Assembly (NCBI GenBank): GCA_029339195.1
Contig: JAPTJF010000073.1
Span: forward strand, 117,922-181,921
DNA length: 64,000 bases
Reading direction: 5' to 3'
DNA from: Micractinium sp. NFX-FRZ
Taxonomy: Eukaryota > Chlorophyta > Trebouxiophyceae > Chlorellales > Chlorellaceae
Part shown: piece by piece, positions 56,708 through 64,000 of the stretch
Layout: each line of letters opens with the position of its first letter
Numbering within the stretch: position 1 is the stretch's first letter
Notes under the pieces: generated by a model
Database searches by the model: none
What the model was told of the DNA's origin: nothing
The model's input: the letters and a program-made list of their open reading frames with translations, nothing else
Position numbers and translations under genes: made by a program

Positions 56708-56890
56708 TCACTGCGCAGAGCGCTCAGGCACGACAATGCCAGCGGCAGCGGCCTGCAGGCGGCGGCACTCAGCCTTGTGCGCCCTCCAGTTGGCGCGGCT
56801 GCACGCCTCGCTGCAGTACCGCACCGCCAGGCAGCTGCAGGCATGGGGCAGGAGGCAAACACAAGAAATGGAACAGCTCCGCTGACCGAT
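56331..56890 (-). repeat. Direct repeat, left arm: MYND last exon plus 3' flank
   Basis: Very similar to 61050-61660 in the same orientation. It includes CCTCAGCCCTTCACCTCGTG, ATGCCTCTGAACAATACAAG, GCAGCATGGCGGGTTGGAAC and the whole last MYND exon. Small indels and substitutions separate the arms. Confidence 0.9.
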
Positions 56891-57847
56891 GTGCATGCTG
56901 CGGAGGTGGGATTTCGGAGCATGCTTTCAGGCAAGCTGCGGCAGCTCAGTCCCCACGCTCCCTGCTGGCAGTACAAGTAAGACCTTCACTCACCCGCTGC
57001 AGCGGCGCAGGTGCATGGTGTTGCCGCAGCCCTCGGCTGCGCACACCTTGGGGGCGCGGGGCGCTGGAGGGACGGCAGCGGGCGGCGCCTCTGAGGGTGC
57101 CGCTGCGCCCTTGCCTGCTTCCGCCGCCTTCTGCCGAGCCAACTGCTCCTCCAGTTCCAGGCATTGCTGCTTGAGCTGCGCCTTCTTCTCCTCATCTGCT
57201 CCACCATCGCCATGGTTTCCGCCTCAGCGCACCGTTCAGCCTGCGGGCAGGCGGGCGGGCAGGCAGGCAGGCAGGCAGCCAGCCAGGCTTGCGCTGCCTT
57301 CCACATTGCACCCATCCTCGTCATCGGTATGCGCAGCGCTGGCATGAACCTCAGCCTGCTGGGCGCAGCACAAGCGCTGGAGCTCAGCCGCCGCCGAGCC
57401 GGGCACACGGGTCCGACCAGAGTCTGTCGCCCGCCAGCCTCACCTCCTGGCGCACTCGCTCGCATTCCAGCTGCAATTGAGCTGTCACTTCCTGCGCATG
57501 AGCATAACCAAAAATTCACAACTTGATGGTGGCAACGTGGCGGCACAGGCAAATGATGGCGCAGGCGAAGGTGTGTGCCAAAAAACCGCGGCACGTCCTG
57601 CCAAGGGCGGCAGCCCAGACTCAGCCACCCACATGCATGGAGGCGACCTTCTCTTCGGACACTCGCACCTGCTCCCTCAGCTCTTCTGTCTGCAAACAGG
57701 CAGCAGTGGCTCCCCAGCAGAGCACTTGTGGGAGTCGGAAGCCGCCGAGCCTCCAACCTGCCAGTGCTGCTCAGTCCGAGGGCCGCCCCCTCATCTCACC
57801 TCCTTTTGCAACTCCAGTCGCTCATCCAACACCCATGCCGGATCCAT
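56708..57847 (-). pseudogene. Coiled-coil MYND zinc-finger gene with a one-base frame break
   Basis: Five exons on the minus strand, 57847-57800, 57689-57633, 57491-57444, 57240-56994 and 56834-56708, read a heptad-rich coiled coil from MDPAWVLDERLELQKE through TEELREQVRVSEEK, EVTAQLQLECERVRQE and AERCAEAETMAMVEQMRR. The frame then has to shift by one base near 57190. Beyond it the coiled coil resumes (KKAQLKQQCLELEEQLARQ) and ends in an intact MYND finger split across the last intron (VCAAEGCGNTMHLRRCSG / CLAVRYCSEACSRANWRAH). All other phases agree; exon 4 is one base short. MYND fingers bind proline-rich peptides. Unlike its neighbours it has no armadillo repeats. Either a recent pseudogene, a sequencing or assembly error, or a missed tiny exon. 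The last exon is near-identical to that of the 63279 gene. Confidence 0.55.
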
Positions 57848-59098
57848 CCTGGCAGGACGCCGGCCGAGAGAGGGCTCTCCACTTTTTTGGACGCCACAAG
57901 ACAAACAAAGTGATGGCAGGGCCAGGTAGGGATCAAGATGGCCCGTGTCGTTATGACGTGAAGCCACCTGCTAAGGGTGACCTTCCCCTGTTACACGGGG
58001 CCCACCTGCTAAGGGTGCAGTCCAGGATCGCCTGCGCCGCTGACGTGGCACAGCACCCACCCTCCCAGAGTTCCCTCCCCACTGCCGGCGTCGCTGAAGC
58101 CTCAAGCTTGCCTTCAAGCCTTGCGGGCAGCAGATGAGCCGGAAGCAGCTGAGCTTTGGGCAGCTTGGGCAGGCTGGTGTCCCAGCTGCGACTGGTCAGC
58201 CAGTCTTGACCGCCGCCAGCGGCAGCCCCGGGCACGTTGGCAGCGCCAGCTTCTGTGCCACCAGCGCGGCTGCGGACAGCTCCTGCGCTGCTGGTTTCGG
58301 CGCTTTGTACTGTCGCCTGCGTGATTTCGGCTTGTCAAGCAGCGTGTGTCACGCTTGGACTCGTCTTTGCTGGGTATAGGGTGCCTGCTCGCCTCCCTGC
58401 TTGCCCGCCCGCTCGCCTCCCTGCTTGCCTTGGCCTGCCTGCCTGATTCGTGGGCCAGCTCGCCCGCAACCATTACACTGCTCCGTCATCAATGAGCTCT
58501 CCTCCCGTGCCCTAGTCCAGCGCTGCCACATCGACAGTCCGTGGTATGGATGACGCTGCATCTGTCCCATGCCCGCCGTAGCTGCCGTGCCCGCTGTTTG
58601 CCGCTTACCTGTGTGGTGCAGCCGCAAGTCTGTTAATAAGGTTATCAGAGCCGGATCAGGTAAAGAGGGGCCGCATTTGATAAACAATAACGCATAAACC
58701 TGCAATTTATGCATCGCAACTGCCCGCGCTGCGCCCGCCCATCCCGCTCGCCGCCAGGCCACAGCGCGAGCAGCGGTGGACTGCGTCCACCGGCGTCTAT
58801 CACCGTGACGATCTCTCTCTGCGGCCAAATCGAGTGGCAGCTTGCCAAGGCGTCACCCTCGCCTCCACCAGGTGCGCCTGCGGGGTGTGAGGGCAGCCTC
58901 CCCAGGGTGGGCGCCTCGTAACGGCGCCACTGCACGCTCGATGCTTGACGCCTTGGGCTCTTGCTGGGCCTTGGCGCCCACGACGACACCCCCCTGTCGC
59001 CGCCGGCTGCGCCGTGCCGCTGCTCCTGTTGTGCAGGGCCGCTGCGCTGCCACTTTTCCAACAGCTCGCTTCTGCACGCACGGCTTCAACTGGCAAGA
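57848..59098. other. Upstream region of the plus-strand armadillo-MYND gene
   Basis: Divergent region between the coiled-coil MYND gene and the armadillo-MYND gene. From about 58556 it matches, inverted, the sequence upstream of the other armadillo-MYND gene. Open frames here have no recognisable domain. Confidence 0.4.
58556..58656 (+). repeat. Inverted repeat, upstream element of armadillo-MYND genes
   Basis: About 95 bases matching the reverse complement of 63733-63826 (shared core GCGGCTGCACCACACAGGT and GCGGGCACGGC.GCTACGGCG on the other strand). It lies roughly 450 bases before each gene's start. Confidence 0.8.
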
Positions 59099-60812
59099 AT
59101 GGCAGCATCGAGCCAGAGCATCCTGTCCCTGGTGCGGCACCTCCAGCACGGCAATGAGGCGGCACAGACCACCGCTGCCAGGGCGCTGTGGGACCTGTCT
59201 GGTCAGGGCAGCCAAGTGTGCGCAGCCATCGCGGCGGCTGGCAGCATCCCTCCCCTCTGCAGCTGCCTGCAGCAGGGGCGCAATGAGGGCCTGCTCACGG
59301 CGGCAGCAATGACGCTCAATAACATGTCAGTGCTCAGCCAGGAGGTCCATCCAGCCATCGCATCGGCGGGCGGCATACCTGCCCTTGTGCGGTGCCTGGG
59401 GCACGAGCATAGCGCAGACTTCATCACAGCCGCAGCACGCACGCTAGCCAGCCTGACCAACGACAGCCCAGAGCGTGCCTCGGCAGTCACAGCTGCGGGC
59501 GGCGCCCCGGCGCTCGTGCAACACTTGAGCCGCAGCATGGGCGATGATGAGCAAGCACCGTTTGCTGTGGTCGTTCTCAACTTGGCGATTGGCAGCGCTG
59601 CGGATAAAGCAGCGGTCGTAGCAGCCGGCGCCATCCCTGTGCTGGTGCGGGTCTTGAGCAGCGGCCACAGCAGCAGCTGCGACCACAGCAGCAGCGGCGG
59701 CGGCGGAGGCAGCAGCGGTATCCAAGAATTTGTGCGGCAGGATGCAGCAGAGGCGCTTCAGCGCTTGGCCCACGACGGCCCTGAAAACCGCGCAGCTATT
59801 GCGGCAGCCGGGGGCATCACGGCTTTGCTGCAGTGCATGCACGGGCGTGCCAGCCTGGCGCTGTTACATCAGGCAAGCTCAGCACTGCTGGACTTGAGTC
59901 TGGATGACCAGCTGTGTGCAGCTATTGCAGCAGCACAAGGAATCCGTGTGCTGGCGAAGTGTCTGGCCAGCGACAGCAGGGAGGTGCAGTATGCAGCCGC
60001 CAGAATACTGGCCAACCTGTGCACCCTCAACGCAGAGCGATGCGCCGCCACCGAGGCAGCTGGAGGCATTCCCCCACTGGTGCAGCTCCTGCGCCTCGGC
60101 GTTATTCCAAAGCTACAGCTGGCTGCCGTAAAAACACTCATCAAAATTCCTGTCTGCAGCCCGAGAAGCATCCCAGCCATTGCGGCAGCTGGCGGCGTGG
60201 CGGCCCTGCAAGATCTGCACCGGGGCAGCCACGACGAGGAGGTAGGGCGCCTAGCGGGGGCAGTGGCTGACATGCTGAGTCCTCGGTCAGGCGCGTCACC
60301 AGAGGATGCAGCTGCTGCTGCCAGCGCGGCTGCAGCCATGGCAGAGCGAGCCGCAGCGGATGAGGGCGCACCGGCGATCGCAGCAGCGGCGCCCTCTGTC
60401 GCCCCTCCAGCGCCCCGCGCCCCCAGGGTGTGTGCAGCCGAGGGCTGCGGCGCCACCACGCACCTGCGCCGCTGCAGCGGGTGAGTTGTTGTGCATGGGT
60501 GTGTGCAACAGGGAGCCTGAAACCTTGAGCCGCCGCAGTGTGCCAGAAAGCCGGCATGCTGTGAACCCACCGCAGGGCCGGCCGCAGCAGCCTGCCTTGC
60601 CCTCTACAGCGTGCCAATGTCAGCCGGGGGAACTTCACTTCATACATTTGCACTGCCTTCCCGTGGCCTGCAGCTGCCTGACGGTGCGGTACTGCAGCGA
60701 GGCATGCAGCCGCGCAAACTGGAGGGCGCACAAGGCCGAGTGCCGCCGCCTGCAGGCCGCTGCCACTGCCGCTGCTGCTGCTGCTGCCGCGCCTGAGAGC
60801 TCTGCACGGTAA
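59099..60812 (+). CDS. Armadillo-repeat MYND zinc-finger protein (copy A)
   Basis: Exons 59099-60480 and 60674-60812 give 506 residues. About residues 5-420 are nine or ten armadillo repeats with the recurrent AAIAAAGGIPALV-type helix 3 and LANLC-type helix 2, as in plant and algal vacuolar-protein-8-like scaffolds. A Ser/Gly/His-rich insertion breaks one repeat near 190. Residues 447-490 are a MYND finger, VCAAEGCGATTHLRRCSGCLTVRYCSEACSRANWRAHKAEC, split by the only intron after CSG. A short alanine run ends the protein. The likely role is a protein-protein scaffold; no specific partner can be named. The start is set by comparison with copy B; the open frame extends upstream to 58961 and a longer N terminus is possible. 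Convergent with copy B. Confidence 0.88.
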
Positions 60813-61476
60813 CTAAGCCAGCGAGGAAGCCAGCTGCCCCGACTAGCCGCGCTCACATTAGCGCAGCACCGGCCTGCGTTTTTCGCCCCCCCCCCGAAAA
60901 AGTTCTACACTTCACAGACGTCAATGCTTTCCCCCTGCCTCCTGCCTGTACTCTGTCAACTGGTTGTGGCGCCTGCAAGCTCAGCCCCTCACCGCCCGTC
61001 TCCTCACGTACAGCTGGTCTGGCAACCATGCACTGCCCTGCACTGCCGTTTCTTCTGCTCTCTCGTCCTTTGTTGTCTGCCTGCCCCTCAGCCCTTCACC
61101 TCGTGTGACTCTACGCCCACATGCCTCTGAACAATACAAGGCAGTGTGTGGTCAAAGCTCGACCCACGGAACATTGCACCACACATCACAGCTCCACAGA
61201 TCGAGCGGTACGGCGCCAGGTGTACTGGGGATAGAGGGCAGTAGTGGCCGACCAGCTGCCGCTGCGAATGTGGAGACTGACAGTGAGGGCTCGCGCGCAG
61301 GCGGCACAGGCAGGCAGGCAGACAGGCAGGCAGGCAGGCAGGCAGGGGGCAGCATGGCGGGTTGGAACAAGGCGGAAGTTGTGCTTAAGTTGTGCTGTGG
61401 ATGGGATGGGCCGGGCTCTTCTGAGCACAGCTGGTCTCGGCGGCTGGCTTGATCGCTGGCTTGATCGCTGGCTTGA
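60813..61476. other. Spacer between the two convergent armadillo-MYND genes
   Basis: The right two thirds form the right arm of the direct repeat with 56331-56707. A C-rich/A-rich stretch lies near 60888. No gene seen. Confidence 0.5.
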
Positions 61477-61660
61477 TCACTGCGCAGAGCGCTCAGGCGC
61501 GACAACGCCAGCGGCAGCGGCCTGTAGGCGGCGGCACTCGGCCTTGTGCGCCCTCCAGTTTGCGCGGCTGCATGCCTCGCTGCAGTACCGCACAGCCAGG
61601 CAGCTGCAGGCCAGGGGGCGGGAGCACATCCTCAAATGGAACAGTTTGAAGCTCCCCTGG
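61040..61660 (-). repeat. Direct repeat, right arm: MYND last exon plus 3' flank
   Basis: Partner of 56331-56890, same orientation. Differs by small indels, including three rather than two copies of GCTGGCTTGATC and a longer GGCA run at 61307-61346. Confidence 0.9.
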
Positions 61661-62669
61661 TTGATGGCGTGATAATTTGAACCCGCACTGCCCCCCCCCC
61701 CTATGGCTACAATCCCACCTCACCCCTGCCGCAGGCGGCCTGCCCTGCCGCGCCGCCGCGGCCCCATGCCATGGTTCGGCATCAAGTGTTCAGGCACACG
61801 GTGACTGGGGCAGCTCGGTACCCAAGGCTTCCTCCTGGCAGCACAGGGGGCAGCCACTCACCCGCTACAGCGGCGCAGGTGCGTTGTGTTGCCGCACCCC
61901 TCGGCGGCGCACACCCTGGGGGCGCTGGGCGCTGGAGGGGCTGCAGAGGGCGCCGCTGCTGCGACCGCCGCTGCGCCCTCATCCGCTGCTACTGCCGCTG
62001 CCATGGCTGCAGCCGCGCTGGCAGCCGCAGCTGCGTCCGCTGGTGATGCGCCCGACTGACAGCTCAGCATGGTGGCCAATTCGCCGGCTGCACTCCGTAC
62101 CTCCTCGTCGTGACTGCTCCGCTGCAGGCGTTGCAGGGCCGGCACACCGCCCGCTGCCGCAATGGCTGGAATGCTTGTAGGGCAGCAGACAGAGATCTTG
62201 GTAAGGACTCGTACTGCAGCCATCTGCACCTGTGGATTGACGCCGGGGCGCAAGAGCTGCACCAGTGGGGGGATGCCGCCGGCTGCCTCGGTGGCGGCGC
62301 ATCGCTCTGCGCTGTGGGTGCACAGGTTGGCCAGCGCGGCGGCTGCTCCATACTGCACGTCGCCGCTTTCGCTGCCCAGGCACTGCACCAGCACCCGGAT
62401 GCCTCCCTCTGCTGCAATAGCCGCTTTCAACTGTCCACCCAGACTCATGTTCAGCAGTGCTGCGCTTGCGCAGGCTGACAGCGCCAGGCTGGCGCGCCCG
62501 CTCATGCACTGCAGCAGGGCGGCAATGCCCCCGGCTGCCGCAATAGCTGCGCGGTTCTCAGGGCCGGCGTAGGCCAAGTTCTGAAGCGCCCGTGCTGCAT
62601 CTTGTTGCACCGAGTCTTGGACATCGCTTCTGCCTCCACCGCCACCGCCGCTGCCGCCCCGGCGGCCGC

Positions 62670-62702
<33 letters not shown>

Positions 62703-63279
62703 TGCTGCTGTGGTCACTGCTCAACACCCGCACAAGCACGGGGATGGCGCCGGCTGCTACGACCGCTGCTTTGTCCGCAGCGCTGCCACTTGCCAGAATG
62801 AGGATGTTCCAAGCAAACGGTGCTTGCTCATCATTGTCCATGCTGCGGCTCAAGTGTTGCACGAGAACCGGGGCGCCGCCTGCAGCTGTGACTGCCGACG
62901 CACGCTCGGAGCTGCAGGCAATCAAGCTGACCAGCGTTAGTGCTGCTGCCGTGCTGAGGTGTGCGCTATGCTCTTGCCTCAGGCACTGCACAAGGGCAGG
63001 TATGCCACCTGCCGAAGTGATGGCTGAATGGGACTCCTGGCTGAATACTGAAATGTTCTTAAGCGTCGTTGCTGCCGCAAAGAGCAGGTCTTCATTGCGC
63101 CCCTGCATCAGGCAGGTCACCAGTGGAGGGACGCTGCCAGCCGCTGCGATGGCTGCGCACGTTTCACTGCCCTCAAGAGACAGGTGACACAGCGCCCTGG
63201 CAGCGGTGATCTGTGCCACCCCACTGCCGTGCTTGAGGTGCCGCACCAGAGCCGGAATGCGCCGGCTCGGCGCTGCCAT
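61477..63279 (-). CDS. Armadillo-repeat MYND zinc-finger protein (copy B)
   Basis: Exons 63279-61862 and 61603-61477 give 514 residues, an inverted paralogue of the gene at 59099-60812 with alignment over nearly the full length. Armadillo repeats occupy about residues 5-425 (AAIAAAGSVPPLV, SAITSAGGIPALVQCL, AAVVAAGAIPVLVRVL, CAATEAAGGIPPLVQLL), with a longer Ser/Gly-rich insertion near 195. The MYND finger VCAAEGCGNTTHLRRCSGCLAVRYCSEACSRANWRAHKAEC closes the protein. Its last exon and 3' flank are closer to the coiled-coil MYND gene at 56708 than to copy A, so the gene looks like a mosaic. No signal peptide or membrane helix. Function inferred only as a scaffold. Confidence 0.88.
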
Positions 63280-64000
63280 TGCTGCCCGTTAAAGCCGCGC
63301 GTGCAGTGGGCTGTTGGAAAAGTGGCTTTGCAGCGGCCCTGCAACAACAGAGCAAGCGGCGCGGGCGGCGGCAGGTGGTCGGAAGGTGGCTTGGCAAGAC
63401 GGCCGGCACGGCCCAGCGGCACGACGGGCCCAAGGCGTCAAGCACGACCATGCAGTGCCACCAAGGCGCTCACCTGGGGCATGCGCCCTCGCACCACAGG
63501 CGGCTCTCGCACCTGGTTAGCGGCGCGGTGATGACGCGTTGGTTGCCACTTGATCCGGCTGCGGTAGCAGAGAGAAGGTCACGGGTGATGACGCAGGTGG
63601 ACGCCGGTCCAGCTGCTGCTTGCGCTGCGCCCAGCAGCTGCCGGCAGCGGGCAGCGGCAGGCGGGCAGGACCGTCAGGTTTATCCGGCTGTTGCATGCAC
63701 CAAATGCCTGCGGCCTCTCTTTGGAGCTTGATTCGGCACCGATAACTTCATTAATAGCCTTGCGGCTGCACCACACAGGTGCCCTACACACAGCGGGCAC
63801 GGCGGCTACGGCGGGCATTGGCACACATGCAGCGCCAAGCAACCCACATCTGTCTTACCTGCACAGCATTGTGTGCTCACAGTCATGATATGGGAAGAAG
63901 AAGAAGGCAAAAGCAGGAACAAACCTCCACTCGTCAGCAAAAGAAAGCTGGCAAGGCTTCGCCTTGCCCAGCTTTGCTTTTCCTTCCTCGTTTCACCGTG
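63280..64000. other. Upstream region of armadillo-MYND copy B to window edge
   Basis: Contains the right half of the upstream inverted element (63733-63826). The last 150 bases are AG-rich then CTT-rich with a short imperfect palindrome GCAAGGCTTCGCCTTGC near 63952. No supported gene. Confidence 0.45.
63733..63826 (-). repeat. Inverted repeat partner of 58556-58656
   Basis: Reverse-complement match to the upstream element of copy A; see that entry. Confidence 0.8.

Noticed and set aside
57312..57355. Possible extra exon (AEVHASAAHTDDEDG) in the coiled-coil MYND gene
   Set aside because: Its donor phase would put the next exon in a frame with an early stop; skipping it keeps the coiled coil continuous.

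Overview
This window is nuclear DNA from a GC-rich, intron-dense green alga. The best guess is a Chlorella-like trebouxiophyte, inferred from gene content and codon and intron style rather than from a species marker. Every gene but the possibly single-exon pieces is split by many short GT-AG (occasionally GC-AG) introns, and coding exons are rich in GCN, CAG and CTG codons. TGTAA, the usual chlorophyte poly(A) signal, follows several genes. Plant-lineage orthologues dominate (SIZ1, PHS1, MLO, PYRP2, XB3-type ligase), and no operon, prokaryotic promoter or transposon coding sequence was seen.

Layout, left to right. 1-2264 (-): 5' half of a SIZ1-type SUMO E3 ligase, cut by the window edge. 2750-3499 (+): DPM3, the small tether of dolichol-phosphate-mannose synthase. 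3642-6219 (+): thioredoxin fused to a PUB domain. 6749-9397 (+): plastid-type HAD phosphatase of the PYRP2 (riboflavin pathway) family. 19090-11152 (-): 17-exon MLO seven-helix protein. 20061-28807 (+): 20-exon dymeclin (Golgi). 29480-32280 (+): N-myristoylatable ankyrin protein. 33341-35608 (+): secreted protein with three SRCR domains. 41107-36271 (-): spinster-type MFS transporter. 45312-41669 (-): XB3/XBAT-type ankyrin-RING ubiquitin ligase. 46885-45546 (-): multi-pass membrane protein of unknown function. 47301-56029 (+): PHS1, a tubulin kinase-like/dual-specificity phosphatase fusion. 56708-63279: an armadillo-MYND family cluster made of two intact inverted genes and one coiled-coil MYND gene with a one-base frame break.

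The exon models for the ten complete multi-exon genes close in phase at every junction, so they are internally consistent; two first exons (spinster, XB3) are very short and easily missed. The genes are unrelated neighbours rather than a pathway, although two SUMO/ubiquitin ligases and a PUB (p97-adaptor type) protein, and three myristoylation-type N termini, occur in 64 kb.

The most unusual signal is not a gene. At least 17 splice junctions in six genes are accompanied, inside the adjoining intron, by one to three degenerate tandem copies of the exon edge together with its donor or acceptor site. The second unusual signal is the armadillo-MYND cluster, where a 2.3-kb inverted duplication and a direct repeat of the 3' end show recent exchange between paralogues.
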